A stretch of DNA of 64,000 bases from Beverwykella pulmonaria (GCA_001599595.1 BCHH01000010.1:1743035-1807034); one strand, 5' to 3'. Counted from the first letter of the stretch, positions 45,606 to 57,609 are shown. The notes: generated by a model not told the origin, from the sequence alone. Program-made: numbers and translations.

Positions 45606-47369
45606 ATGAGTTTTTCTTCCCTGTTCAAAAAGCGCGCGGCATCGAACACTATGGATGAGGCGAATTTCGCAACCGCACCTCCGGAGCAGATTCTGGAGGA
45701 CCCGGAGAAGGCAGAAGCTTTGGCAAACGAGAATGTGAACCAGAACCCTCCAACACATGTTCGCATTGACCCAGCGCTGGAGAAGAGGGTGGTAAGAAAA
45801 TTAGACAAGAGACTGATGTCTCTCGTCTTCTGTCTTTGTACGTTTACCCCATCCCAAGACTCTTCGACTCCATCTTAACCTGGACAGATCTTCTCGCCTA
45901 CCTCGACCGCTCCAACATTGGGTACTTCTTATGTTCCCCCTACCCTCCCAACACCCTCACTAACCACCAAACCCAGCAACGCCAAAATCGCAGGCCTGGA
46001 CACAGACCTCCACCTCTCCTCCCCGCAATACCAATGGCTTCTAACAATCTTCTACATTTCGTACATCGTCTTCGAATGGTTCGCGCTAATGTGGAAAATT
46101 GTTCCTCCGCACATGTGGGCCGCGTTCTGCGTTCTCGGGTGGGGCATCACCGCAACTCTCCAATCAGTAACATATTCATTCTCTGGAATAATGACTGCGC
46201 GCTTCTTCCTCGGGCTGTTTGAGGCGGGGTACGGACCGGGGATACCGTATTTGTTAAGTTTCTTTTATCTGAGGCAGGAGTTGGGGTTGAGATGTGGGAT
46301 TTTTTTGGCGGCCGCACCGCTGGCGACGTGCTTTGCAGGTGCGCTGGCGTATGGGATTACAAGTGACAGTACGCCAGTGATTGCAAATTGGAGACTTTTG
46401 TTTCTTGTTGAGGGGTTGCCGACGGTGGTTGCGGCCGTGGCCGCCTGGTTTCTCATGCCGGATAGTCCCGAGAAAGCATCTTTCCTGAATGAGGAGGAGA
46501 AGGCTGTTGCAAGAGCACGCGCGGTCAGACAGGTTGGGTCCCAGAAGGCGCACAGAGTTGGGCACGTCAACTTTAAGGAGATCGGACATGCGTTGCTTGA
46601 CTTGAAGGTACATATTCCTGATCCTAGTCTCTAAGCGTCCCCGGCCGTGAATTACACTAACGAACGGAAATAGTGCTACTTCACAGCCTTCATGTACTTC
46701 TCCTGCAATGTATCCTTCTCCTCACTCCCCGTCTTCCTCCCCACCATCCTCTCCGAAATGGGCTTCACGCGCCTCACAGCCCAAGGCCTCTCCGCTCCCC
46801 CTTACTTCCTTGCCTTCCTCCTTGTCATCCTCACAACGCACATCGCAGATCGCACGCAGCAGCGGGGTCTCACCATCATTTTCCTCTCTACTGTCGGCGC
46901 GGTCGGCTACATTATGTTAGCTACTACATCCTCTGTCGGCCCAAGGTACGCGGGAGTTTTCCTGGCGGCTGCAGGCGTGTTTCCGTGTATTGGCAATATT
47001 TTGCCGTGGGTGCTGAATAATCAGGGAAGTGATACGAAGAGAGGGGCTGGTATTGCCATCTTGAATTTAATTGGGCAGTGTGGGCCTCTGCTTGGAACGC
47101 GAGTTTATCCTGCAAGTGAGGGGCCGTATTACAGGAAGGGGATGTGGGTTTGTGCTGGTTTTATGATTTTTAATGGGTGTTTGGCCGCGGGGCTGAGGAT
47201 TTTACTTGTTTGGGAAAATAGGAAGTTGGATAAGAAATATGGCCGTCTGGAGAGGATTGTGCCGGGTGAGGGGGAAACAATTGGTGCAGGCGGAGATGGA
47301 AAAGTGGATGGTGACAGGGTGGGAGATGGGGTTGAGAATGATGGGCCGAGGTTTCGATATGTTCTGTAA
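45606..47369 (+). CDS. MFS transporter, Dal5-type anion:cation symporter family
   Basis: Four exons: 45606-45837, 45888-45921, 45977-46607 and 46674-47369, 530 aa. All three introns (50, 55 and 66 bp) are in phase. The short second exon encodes LLAYLDRSNIG, the signature at the end of TM1 in this family. Further marks are YQWLLTIFYISYIVFEW (TM2), RFFLGLFEAGYGPGIPY (TM4), FLMPDSPEKASFLNEEE in the central loop and LPVFLPTILSEMGF after TM7. About twelve membrane segments are visible. Dal5/Tna1-like permeases carry small organic anions such as allantoate, nicotinate or related acids into the cell. The substrate is not predictable here. A neighbouring tricarboxylate methyltransferase may be coincidental. 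Confidence 0.92.
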
Positions 47370-47629
47370 GGAAACTGGGGGGTGTTGAGACCCAAAAGTT
47401 CGTATTGGAACTACTTGAAGGCATAATTGACTGAACGCTAAATATATGTCGTCGCAGTTGGAATGAAATACAATTTTATCTTCCTGGGGTGATAGCCTAG
47501 TTCGTTCTCTTGCACACCGATGCTAACATTCAACACATTACCAGTGGCGATTGACACCCTAGATCAAGCTTGGATCTCATATGATCCAAAATGCAGTAGG
47601 ATCTCTGCCAGCCGCTTCAAATTCATCAC
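47370..47629. other. Convergent 3' region
   Basis: Short spacer between the ends of the MFS gene (plus) and the reductase gene (minus). No gene. Confidence 0.4.
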
Positions 47630-48811
47630 TCAAATCTTGTAAACCAACTTCTCAGCACTAACCGGCCTCATCCACTCCTCCGTCCTCCCCTTCCCTCTGT
47701 CCTCCATCTTCCCCGGCCCCAACAGTGCAAGCCCATCCCCAACCACCTTGTCCAAACCCCCTGGCATCAACCTCACAGGAACCGGCTTCAACGTCCTCCC
47801 AATCGTCCCACCGAGCCACTTATAAAACTTAACCGCATACTCCCTAGCCGCAGCCGACTTCTTCACCGTAAACCCTTGGTACTGCACTTCCTCGCCTAGG
47901 CCCTCCCAGACTGCGCCATAGATAGGCTCAACCGGCAGATAATCTGCCTTCCAGGCTCCACCAGCTCGAGATCTTACAATCGCCATTTTCCCACCGCTCG
48001 CAAGAAGTGATGAGACTCGCTTCACTGAGTCCCCCTCAGAAATACAATCATACGCATAATCCATTCCCTTCCCACCTGCCAGTTCCTTGGTTTGATCCGG
48101 CCAGTCTCCATCCCGATAATCAACAAGCCCTTCATACTTATACGGCTCTGCTTTCAGCATCTCCCACCTCGACTTACTCGCCGCACCAAACAATCTAATC
48201 TTCTTTCCGTTAGCTTCGGCGCTGAGACGCACCATCTGCGCTGCATATAACCCAACAGACGTCGAGGCGCCGTAGATGAAGAAGCTCACTTCCTCTTCCT
48301 CATTTCCGCTCCCGAGTTGATTCGATACCCACTCTGGATGCTCTTTCAGTACTCCCTCTCTAATGTAAGTAAACGGTGCTGGAAGGCCGAGCCGATACCA
48401 CATCCCCTGCGCCGCGGTCAGAGCTACTAGACTCACCCCCGCTGCTTCTTCGCTCGTAACACTGTCGGGCACTTTCCAGACGAGATCCCAGGGCACGACG
48501 AGGAACTCTGCGAAGGCGCCTGGGCGATCGTTGACGCTGCATGCGCCTTGCAGGAAACCCGATACGCGGTCTCCGATGCTGAGGTTGCTGGTTGAGGGGA
48601 TGGAAGAGCCGAGAGAGGCGATGGTGCCAGAGAAGTCGCTTCCGATTGTACGGCCAGAGCACGCGAGGGGGTGGTTGACGTAAATGGAGTCGATGGGGTT
48701 GAGAGATATGGCTTGGACGTGGACGAGGATTTCATTGGAGGCTGGGGTAGGCTGGGGAGTATCTCGGAGATGGGCGGTGGTGTTTTCGGCGTCGAGAGTG
48801 AGTGTCTTCAT
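47630..48811 (-). CDS. Medium-chain dehydrogenase/reductase (zinc-free enoyl-reductase type)
   Basis: An intronless 393-aa gene when started at 48811 (MKTLTLDAENTTAHLRD). A further in-frame Met at 48913 would add 34 residues unlike the family N-terminus. The GroES-like half has NEILVHVQAISLNPIDSIYV and GSDFSGTIASLG, with GDRVSGFLQGA. The Rossmann half has SFFIYGASTSVGLYAAQMVR and GMDYAYDCISEGDSVKRV. Catalytic zinc Cys/His ligands of alcohol dehydrogenases are absent, as in the trans-acting enoyl reductase and quinone-oxidoreductase branch common in fungal secondary-metabolite clusters. Expected NADPH-dependent reduction of an activated double bond; substrate unknown. Confidence 0.9.
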   Translation of the reverse strand: MKTLTLDAENTTAHLRDTPQPTPASNEILVHVQAISLNPIDSIYVNHPLACSGRTIGSDFSGTIASLGSSIPSTSNLSIGDRVSGFLQGACSVNDRPGAFAEFLVVPWDLVWKVPDSVTSEEAAGVSLVALTAAQGMWYRLGLPAPFTYIREGVLKEHPEWVSNQLGSGNEEEEVSFFIYGASTSVGLYAAQMVRLSAEANGKKIRLFGAASKSRWEMLKAEPYKYEGLVDYRDGDWPDQTKELAGGKGMDYAYDCISEGDSVKRVSSLLASGGKMAIVRSRAGGAWKADYLPVEPIYGAVWEGLGEEVQYQGFTVKKSAAAREYAVKFYKWLGGTIGRTLKPVPVRLMPGGLDKVVGDGLALLGPGKMEDRGKGRTEEWMRPVSAEKLVYKI

Positions 48812-48948
48812 GATGGAGATAAAATAAATGGAGATAATAGCTGCCGAAGAGTTTGCTTCTCGGATCCGCGTAGCGGAGTGTTGGAGTTGAAGAGGTGGAC
48901 AGAACTGAATCAATGGATATCGTTTGAATGTTGGAACATGTCGACCTT

Positions 48949-48958
48949 TATACCATTA
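48949..48958 (-). promoter_or_regulatory. TATA-like element of the reductase gene
   Basis: TGGTATAAAG on the minus strand, about 140 bp before the start codon at 48811. Confidence 0.35.
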
Positions 48959-49243
48959 CAAACACTCATTGCATCTTCATGCAATGTATATTACTAAAAC
49001 CTTTGGCTGAGCAGCTTACCTTGTCATTGGCCACACCCCCTCCGAGTTATCTCCGCTTACAAAACACGAGATGCGGAGAACTCAGTGTCACATTTCACTA
49101 AATCTGAATCAATCTTTACTAAGCAGAAGCTGAACGCATTGAAAGCAACTCTGTGGATTATGACAGTATAATTAGTGTAAAAATAAGATATACGGTCCCA
49201 ATGAAGGATCTGGTCAACCCAACCACGCCCTCCACCAATCCAT

Positions 49244-50766
49244 TTAATTACCTTTGATTAGCACCTGCTTCTCCTTCTTCAGCTTCTCCACAACACTGAT
49301 ATCGATTTTCAAAATCGCAGCCACGATATCAGCAGGCGTAAGCGCGAGCCACTGCGTAAGTGGGATGTCGGCCACGCGATCGCTCTTGTAGAGCTCGATC
49401 CAAGTCAGGTTTTGGGTTGCCGAGGTGTTCTCGATGTAGTGACCTGTAGTGATAATTAATTCTCAACATCGGAGTGGTTGAGGGGTATGATTTCTAACCA
49501 GAATTATCAGGGAACACTGCGGTGTCGCCGGCGGAGAAGTCGAATGTGCGCGCGTTTCCTTGCCCAATGAAGACGGTGGCACGGCCTTCACCTTCGTGGA
49601 AATATAGCCACTCCTCAGACTACAACATATTAGCATCTCCTTATTCTATTGAGTTTTAATCCAACTTACAGTAGGATGCCAATGTAACTCTCTCAATCCC
49701 TTTGGCTCCAGAACTACAAACGTCGCCGCAATCGTGGTCGAAATCGGGAAATTAGTCGAGTCGATCTTATAAAACAGACCACCGCCTCCAGGAACCTTTT
49801 CAGAAGGATGCTTCAACGTGTGGTAGACATAAGAGCTGTTGCCTGTGAGTTCGCCATTGCCGCCAGTCACCTTGCGGGTAGAAGCTGTGCCGTTCTGGAT
49901 GTATGGGTTCTTGTCGGGGACTTTGTCGAAGACTGATTCCGGAACGCCGAAGTTCTTGGCCAGGATAGCCTTAGGTGTCTTCGCAACCCAGTCGTCGAGG
50001 TTGAATGTTGTGCTAGGAGATTATCAATATCTTAGAATGGCGGAGAAGGAATGTGGAGATACGAACCCGACTTTATCAAAGTCACCGTCGTCAAAAGCGA
50101 GAAGGTACTCGTTCTCTTCATCTAGACCCTGGACGGTATGTGCTTGACCCTTGGGGAAGTACCATATATCGCCGAACTCGAGCTCATCAACCTGGTACTT
50201 GCCGTTCTCATCTACCGCCGAGACGAGCACACGGCCTTTATACACGAAACCCCATTCAGCCTATTTTCGTCAATCCTCTGAGAATCGCAAAAGTTAGAGT
50301 TGTCGTATACTTACCACTCTATGCCAGTGCAGCTCACGAATAGCTCCCTTCTTCAAGTGCTGCTGGGCCGCAGCAATATCGTGGCTCTGAGGCAGATCCT
50401 GCACGACCTGTTCGCGGACCCACCCTCCGGGAAAAATCTTGGTCTTTGAGTCGGAGAATCTCCACTTGAGATTTGGGACAGTTCCAGCATCGGTGGATTG
50501 TTCGCCGAGGTTAGATGGGTTGGCTAGGTCGACTTGGTGGTTGGTTCCACCTGCAGATGATTAGCATGCATTCAGCAATATGAAGGGCCTCATTGACAAA
50601 AGAGAATTGAAGCTAAAGATTACAACATACCAAGAATGGGTGCGCCCTTCCCTTTCCCATCAATTGGCTGTCCATTACTGAACTGGGGCCCATCGGCCCT
50701 CTTGATGACAGCACCAAGCGTGGGCGACGCAAAAAGAAGGCTCAAAGCTAGCGATTGGAGCTTCAT
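49244..50766 (-). CDS. Secreted bicupin, oxalate decarboxylase family
   Basis: Six exons: 50766-50631, 50550-50315, 50260-50067, 50012-49670, 49619-49499 and 49443-49244, 409 aa; all junctions are in phase. The N-terminus is a signal peptide (MKLQSLALSLLFASPTLGA). Two cupin domains each carry a metal site beginning RELHWH: IRELHWHRVAEWGFV with Glu and two His, and LRELHWHPTSEEW. Each is followed by a Gly-rich second motif (GDIWYFPKGQAHTVQG; GDTAVFPDNSGHYIEN). This is the Mn-dependent oxalate decarboxylase/oxidase fold. The expected reaction is oxalate to formate and CO2 outside the cell. The intron between exons 3 and 4 uses a slightly unusual GTTCGT donor. Family is firm; oxalate as substrate is likely but unproven. 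Confidence 0.92.
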
Positions 50767-50871
50767 GGTGCAGGTCAAAATTTTTGGCAAAGAGCGGCTG
50801 GCGCAGACAATACAACAAGCAAAGCGTAGCAAATTGTTGTGTCGTTTCCGCAGTACCGTCAAACGGGCGCC

Positions 50872-50881
50872 CTCTTTATAC
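50872..50881 (-). promoter_or_regulatory. TATA-like element of the bicupin gene
   Basis: GGTATAAAGA on the minus strand, about 110 bp before the ATG at 50766. Confidence 0.45.
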
Positions 50882-52612
50882 CTAGATGCATGGTGATACC
50901 ATGTACCCGTCTCCTAGCGAATTACAAGGTTTTTACGCGTTTCGTCCAGAGCGCCTTACCTTACCGCATGTGTTGTACGAATTTGGTTAGCGTGTCTGTC
51001 ACGTATGGTGATCCAGCACCAGCAATTCGAGATATACAGCTTGTCCGTGTACTCGATATTTCCAACTCTGGTGCTTGAATAACCAGTATTTTAAACTCGT
51101 AGTGCCATCTCGAAGGAGTAGATGACTAATATTATAAAAGATGCAGTCTCCAATATTTGGAAGAAACACCTCTTACCTGCTCGTCAAGAACATCAAAAGA
51201 GCAAAAAAGAACGGTACGCCTTAGTAGCATAGCCCCGTAAGCTGTTGTTCCATAAGCCGTTATCTATTCATGCTTTAGGAAGTGCATGTTTACTCACTTC
51301 CGAAACGTGTTCACTGGTTAGGCACCCTAATATTCATCTAATACTATTTACCCGCTTGCATTTCTCCTGAATATTAATTTGTAGCCGCATGTCGCGATCT
51401 GCCGTCTCGCGAACCCCCATAATCTGCATTTCCTCCCGCTTGCTCATTTGCAAATGCAAGAAACAAAACAAACGATGCATCATTGTCGGCGAGGACTAAC
51501 GTTCGCAATCGATGCCAAGAATTGCGTACATGCCCGTTTGCGGTGCGAAAGATGCAGATCTGCCCAGCAAAAAGGCGAGTCGGGAAATAAATAAGAGAGA
51601 GCTAAGCTCTATACTTGTAATGATCGACGCGGGTGTTGAAGCTTGATGGGATGCTGGCTTGTGCGTTATACTTGTGAGTGAATAACACCATATTCAAATT
51701 CAATTGCCTCTCCTAGGTTAGGTGCTGCATCGTAATTCCATCGAGCTAAGCTTTCTCAATACAGAGTGACCGTCTTGAGAATGCCCCTGAAGGCTTGCAT
51801 ATGCAATTTCATACCCTGGGAAAGTGAATGCTGCGAACGGGTGCGAACAGGTATGAACTGCCAGGGGTGTTTATTCGATGTTTTTCGTGGAACGCAATTC
51901 ATTTTGAGGAAGCATCCCACAGCTAATGGCCTTGGAAAAATGATGCAAGATGGGTGCAGCCTCACATCTGGATGTTTAAATCGCAGGAGAGCCCAAGACA
52001 GTTGGTGTCACTGACATGACTTTCCCGCGCTAGTATTCATCTTCTTGGCAACCAGCAAGCTATACTGCAGCTCAGCCACACTCTCCATGGCTCTCTACCG
52101 CCCCGGGTCGGCACTTGCCTCCGAGGAAAGATCACATTGGCTGCCGGCACCCAGCGACCAGGTACCAGCCCCATTCCATGCCGTAAATCGCATCCCAGGA
52201 ATCCTAAAAGGGTAACTCTGGGCCAACGCTACCGGCCGCTTTTGTCACACGAGACCCTTGCTGCCCCCAATCTGGCTTGAACAGGCAATGCAAACACATG
52301 CAGCCTGACGATCTCCATGCAGTTGACAGCGGCTTGCTGTCGCAAAATTGCGTCTTTGGGACGTGGCATGCGTTGATCTGCCTACTGACAGGTTTCCTCG
52401 TGTCCAGGTCGGCGATGTGCTTCCGAGTATTTCATACTCCTGTCGATCCATTCGATGTTTTGGAGGTCGTTTCAATATTGTTCGTCAACTGAGGCTTGAT
52501 AGCACCATTCGCGCCAGTGATGCAGAGATGAAGATGTTCAGAGAGATGGTGTGGGATGGGAGAATTGTGATCCGATGATGGCAACAAGAAGCAAACCTGA
52601 AGGACGGGAGAG

Positions 52613-52621
52613 GGCTATAAG
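52613..52621 (+). promoter_or_regulatory. TATA-like element of the propeller gene
   Basis: GCTATAAGA lies about 95 bp upstream of the ATG at 52715. Confidence 0.4.
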
Positions 52622-52714
52622 AATCAGCGACGAGACCTAGGAAAGGAACATCAACCTGCTCAAAGCCTCTCAAAGCAACTCAAATCAACCTCATCCTTTT
52701 CCTCTTCGTTTAAT

Positions 52715-54224
52715 ATGTTTTCTAGGGCCATTTTGTCCGCAGTACTGGCCACCACGGCCAGTGCACTCTCCCTGCCTCCTCTGATCCCTTCGATTCCTGG
52801 AGTTACAGAGCCGCTTTCCAGCAATGCTCCTCCTCTTCCCATCCTTCAAGTCCCCACTCCTCCTCTTGAGAGCCCGCCCTTTATAGGAAACCAACAGATC
52901 AAGCCGAAGAAGATTGGTTACTTCTGGACCGCTTCTGGCGACAACCAGCACAAAGACTTCCTCGCCACATACTCGCTTGACGATGCTACGTTCGGAACCC
53001 TTCTTTGGATCACCGATGTGCCATCCAGTGGTAATAGCCCTCATCATCTCGGTAGTTCACTCGATGGCAAGACCTTGGTCGGAGGTGGCCTCTTGTCCTT
53101 GTTGAAAACTCAGGTGAGCCCCTAACACCTCAGCCAATCCAAGTTGACCGACTTATCCAATATAGGACACGGCCTACTACTTTGATACCACCAACCCGTA
53201 TCAGCCGAAGTTCAAGAAGAGTAACCGAGCTCTTCTCAGTTCAATCACCGATGAGATCCGTGCGAAACCGGACGGCGGGTTCTTCATCACTTACATGGGC
53301 TGTCAGTCATTCTCCATCAACTTCTCTTTTTTTTTTTTTCAAAAACTGACATATATCATAGCCGCCGTCGGCAGCTCCCCTGGCCGTCTCGTTGAGACTG
53401 ATGCTAATTTCAATATCATTCACGAGTGGCCTGAAGATGTCAGCTCAACTTTGAACGTTCTCGGAGAGCAATTTAACCCTCATGGCCTTACAATTGACTG
53501 GAATAAAAAGATCATCTTGACATCCGACTTCGTGGTACCAGTCACCATCCTGAAGCCCGCGTCTGCCATCGGAATCCAGAAGGCCAACACCCTCCGTCTC
53601 TGGGAGCTCGACAGCCGGAAGATCATCTCTACCATCACCATTCCCAACGGTCAGGGTATCCAGGATGTCAAGTTTATCCCTGGCAATTCTGAGTCCGCAG
53701 CTCTCGCCACTGCTGTTGGGCCTGGGCAGGTCTGGATCATCTACCCATTCCGCAAAAATGCACAGGGAGGGCAGGGTGTCGCAGAGCTCCTCTTCGACCT
53801 TGGTCCCCGGGCACGCAATAATCTCGCCATTTACTCTGACATCTCCGATGATGGCAAGTTCGCATACTTCACTCTGACCCTTGCAAACCACGTCGCTGCC
53901 CTTGACATCTCCGACCTGAACAATGTCAAGCGCCTAGACGACCCCGATGCGAATCAAGGCATTGTCGGTCCCCATTACGTCAAGATCTCACCTGACAAGA
54001 AGAACCTCCTCGTCACCGACTACTTTGTCCAGACCGGCGACATCGGCGTTGTCAACACCCCGGCTGATTTCAAGGCTCAGTGGATCGATATCCTGCCTAA
54101 CGGTGCCTTGTCTTTCAATCGCTCGATCGACTTCGCCAGCGAGTACGGCAACCGTGGTGGCGCGAAGCCGCATTCGGCTGTTATCTTCGATCTTACTGAC
54201 CCTGCCAACCCTAAGTACTACTAG
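52715..54224 (+). CDS. Secreted selenium-binding-protein (SBP56)-like beta-propeller
   Basis: Three exons: 52715-53113, 53166-53301 and 53362-54224, 465 aa. It has a signal peptide (MFSRAILSAVLATTASALS), a Pro-rich spacer, then a propeller of the SBP56 family. Typical marks are SGNSPHHLGSSLDGKTLVGGG, QFNPHGLTIDWN with its conserved His, GIQDVKFIPGN, DISDDGKFAYFTL and VGPHYVKISPDKK. Homologs in bacteria and animals are methanethiol oxidases that use copper bound by His residues. The CSSC selenium-binding motif region of the animal proteins is missing, and the secretion signal is unusual for the family, so the fungal role may differ. Intron 2 contains a run of 14 or more T before its acceptor. 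Confidence 0.85.
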
Positions 54225-54951
54225 GTTAAGCGGAGGTCGAGCCTTTCCCGAATATTAGGACGGGTGAGAGGATTGCGGGAAGTTGTGCAAAAATTGTTAG
54301 ATCTGACTGGCCGTTCGCTCATTGAGATTTCTTTTCTATTCTTTTCGCAATCCATATAACAAAGCATTCGTTTCGTACCTGAAATAATTAGTAATGTCTG
54401 ATTTTCAACCCTTTATGCTGCTATTTTCTTGGTGACAATGAGTTATTCATCTTGACTCTTTCTCATCTCTCGTGTATGGGCATTCAGATATATTCATCGG
54501 CGCCAATTAGGAGGTTGTAGCTGGTACTAAGAATTGTGACCTTGTGCTTCGGAATAACGCTCCGGATGCTGCGTAGTATTTTTCCACCGCAGCACCCTCT
54601 AACGCCACGTTGGATTACATTTGTGGTCAAAATATCTTGCAAGAGCTCCCCAAGAAGCTTTATAGTTTGGTTATCTCCATATCGTTTGGCTAGACGTTGT
54701 TGTGCTTAGGTATCACCCTCGCCGATAATGCCCACGGTCTACCCGCTTCCCTCAAGCCCACGGATGAATTGAGCGTCCAGGAGCTCACCAGCATGACCTC
54801 GTTCATAGAAACAAACTATGAAGGAAATTTGAAAATTGGACAATCACCACCTAAACTCCGTGTATTAAGTTGTCACTCTATATGCTTGGGCGGACATGGT
54901 GATTAACTTGCAAACAGTCGGGGTTTCGGGCACGGACTGAATGATGTAAAC

Positions 54952-55029
54952 CCAGGACACCATACCGTCACGTAGATGTGCCACCGACTAATCAGTTCGT
55001 CATATATATATTAGTTGTACATACTTCAC
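54952..55029 (+). repeat. Dispersed repeat family C, copy 1
   Basis: Shares AGGACAC, ATACCGTCAC, GACTAATCAG and CGTCATATATAT in the same order and orientation as 57708-57775, with scattered substitutions. Confidence 0.65.
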
Positions 55030-55555
55030 ACGAATACACATCTTGATACTCTTTCGGACACACTCCTGCTTACAAATGACGTAGTCAGTTCCATCATTTT
55101 TCGAGCTGATTTCTCATGATTTTCTTGGAGGTAAGCTCACGTTCAGATGCTTACCTGAAATAGGACCTCGAAGCTGACTTTATAGCAGCTCCAACGTTTG
55201 CAATGATGATAGCGCGCCTAACATCTATTCTCCAGGGGCAAAGCGGCTACCCAATCAAATTGATGATAAGATGACAGGCTTCAAGTGCTACCGCGAATAA
55301 GACAAATCGTCTCACTATACTACATTGGGATAGTTCGAGGCGTCCGTCAAAGTCTCCATGGGTGGAAGATGTGTTGCTTTGACTCTTGCCCAACTTGTCG
55401 ACCTATATCTTGGATGGTTCTGTTCATACTTTCATGAGGTGGGAAAGCTTCTTTTACGGATCTCTTTTTGTAACTAAAAAGACGTCTGAATTATATATTT
55501 CTAATCGCCACAGCCCCGCTGGCCGCTGTTGAACACAGTGTTTCCTGCCAAGGCT

Positions 55556-55650
55556 GCACTGCTCCTCGCCGCAATCCCTTCCTCGCCGCACTCCCTGCCT
55601 CATCGCACTCCCTTCCTCGCCTCACTCCCTTCCTCACTGCTTTCCCCTCC
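55556..55650. repeat. Degenerate ~18-bp minisatellite
   Basis: GCACTCCCTTCCTCGCC-like units (CCGCAATCCCTTCCTCG, CCGCACTCCCTGCCTCA, TCGCACTCCCTTCCTCG, CCTCACTCCCTTCCTCA) repeat in tandem about five times. Confidence 0.7.
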
Positions 55651-55924
55651 TCAAACATTATACCCACCTGCTCCTTAAAGCGATCCATCTTAAGAGTCGC
55701 TTCGTGAGCGAGACAGACCGTGACTTTACTTCTGCTTCGCGATGAGAATATGGATTGCATACGTGATTGTGCGAACATGGAGCAATAAAATCGTTCAGGC
55801 AGGCATGCACAACCTACCAATTCAAAGGCTCACGTACGGTTGGGACTTCCGCATGATGAATGAGGCTTTATACTTAGTAAGTAGCGCGAGACATTCAAAT
55901 TACACTCTTAACTCATAAACAACT

Positions 55925-57132
55925 AGCAAAAACCGCTCATCGCGCCCTACCTGGAACAATCGCCGCTTCAGGAATTAGCAAGATCTTCTGTTGTAACACA
56001 CAACAAAATACGGCAAGCGCCCCAAGGAGGTCAACGTCCAAATAATGTCCCTTTCTTAAGCACAATGGATTCAGATTTTGTATGGACAAGTATGTACACA
56101 ACTACCCTTAGTATTGGAAATCCGCAGGTCCTATTTCGAGCCCAGGTCGACACAAGTTGGGGTCCACTATTTGTACCATCAATATACTGCACGAATGAGC
56201 CGTGTTGGATGCATTGGGAGCACATGTACAATCCGCTCAACTCAACAACCTCTCGCGGCAACCTCACTGGATGCCAAGTAACATATAATAGCCAGGGCTA
56301 CGGCCTTTGGACATGGGGAAATAGGACGCAGGATACCGTCCACGTCGCTAACCTTGAAATCAAAAACCATACCTTTGAAAGCGTTACATATTGGTGGCCG
56401 AACCCACTTGAGCGGGACGACCTTTACGATACGGTTCTTAGCCTTGCGCTTCGCGATATTAAAGATAATGATACTACGCTGCACTCGCCGAGCTTGTTTC
56501 AAGACATGCTAGACCAGGGGTTACTAGACGATGACTTGTTTTCGCTTCGAATGTCAAGAAAAGATAAGGAAATAGGGGAACTTACATTAGGCGGTATTCC
56601 AGATTACATTGACAAGCATAAATTAGTAGACATTCCTCTTACACTAAACTATGATGGAGGGGACTCCCCAGAATTGCGGTTCTATTCTTCCAACGGTTGG
56701 CAGGTTGCTCTGAACAATATTACTATATCAGATAGCGCCTTAACGCGTCAATCAGTACTTGCATCAAATTACACAGCAATTTTATCGACCTCTTATCCCT
56801 GGATTGTTTTCCCGTGGGACGACACTAAGGCGATATGGTCACAGCTAGGTTTCGAAGCCGGCTCGGTGCCCTGCGACGCGCGATCTCGTCTTCCGAACAT
56901 AACTTTCACATTTGGGCCGGACGCGCAGGAAGTCACACTGACATCGTGGGACTACATTTTAGAAGTCTATAACGACGTGCTAAGTAGACTCGAATGTCTG
57001 ATCATGATTGGCGGTATGGGGGAAGAGGAGTTGAATGGGTTTGTGCTGCTTGGCAATCCATTCTTGAATGGCTTGTATAGTGTGTGGGATGCGGGTAGGA
57101 AGACCGTCTCTTTCGCGAACCGGCCTATTTGA
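55925..57132 (+). CDS. Pepsin-like (A1) aspartic protease homolog lacking the second catalytic Asp
   Basis: The frame is open from just after a stop-like CTAG (55921-55924) to 57132. The first Met in that stretch is 56065. The CTAG would serve as an acceptor, and an upstream exon ending at TTA|GTAAGT (about 55876) is in phase, so the true start may be farther left. Fold marks are YTTTLSIGNP, the first active-site loop QVDTSWGPLFVPS (DTS in place of DTG), a paired CTNEPC loop, ELTLGGIPDYIDKHKL, SVPCDARSRLPNITFTFG and VLLGNPFLNGLYSVWD. The second active-site loop reads ILSTSYPWIVFP: the Asp of the usual DTG is Ser. It is therefore probably inactive or changed in function. Many N-glycosylation sequons suggest secretion, but no signal peptide was found. 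Confidence 0.8.
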
Positions 57133-57609
57133 GATTAGATCGGAGTCTAGTTAAGATCTTATCCGAGCGTTTAGTCGTTCTGAACCCAGATGCAGAGAGA
57201 CGTTGTTAAGTACAGCACAAGAATGCAGATAATTCAAGTCTACTTAACACGCCGTTATAGACTTTGGCAAATGTACAGTGAGTGCGATACAGTTTTGATG
57301 ACGAGCACGGTCCTCACTATTGTAGATGCGGTGAGGTAATGAAAGGATAAGTAGGCTCTATTTCAGCTACACTAAGATAGAGAGAGAAGAAGTACTCAGG
57401 GAGAACGGTCCTATATACAGAATGGCACGGTCCAGGCGCAGGCCGACCGAGCATGTCCTGAGAGTGTGGCATGGCGTGGCGCGCACACGTCGTCCGACGT
57501 GGTTGAGCTGAGCGCTTGCCATCGTCACATCTAACACGTGTTCATGTGATGTGTGGTCGAGCTGGCGAGCAGCACCGTCACACATATCGTTCCTGCTCCT
57601 CTACCGCTT
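57133..57609. other. LTR-like repeat sequence, no gene
   Basis: Contains CTATATACAG and GGCACGGTCC blocks resembling a retroelement promoter region (compare 42970). No open frame of note. Confidence 0.4.

Larger units (their letters stand above)
50767..52714. other. Divergent intergenic region between oxalate decarboxylase and propeller genes
   Basis: About 1.95 kb with no supported gene. Small Cys-containing frames (for example 51766-52014 plus) lack a signal peptide. TATA-like boxes occur close to both flanking genes and are listed separately. Confidence 0.5.
54225..55741. other. Intergenic with repeat fragments
   Basis: No supported gene. It holds a copy of a repeat shared with 57.7 kb (54952-55029) and a Ser/Arg-coding minisatellite near 55.6 kb. 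Confidence 0.45.

Noticed and set aside
48812..48913. N-terminal extension of the MDR reductase
   Set aside because: The extra 34 residues do not resemble the family start; MKTLTLDAEN fits it.
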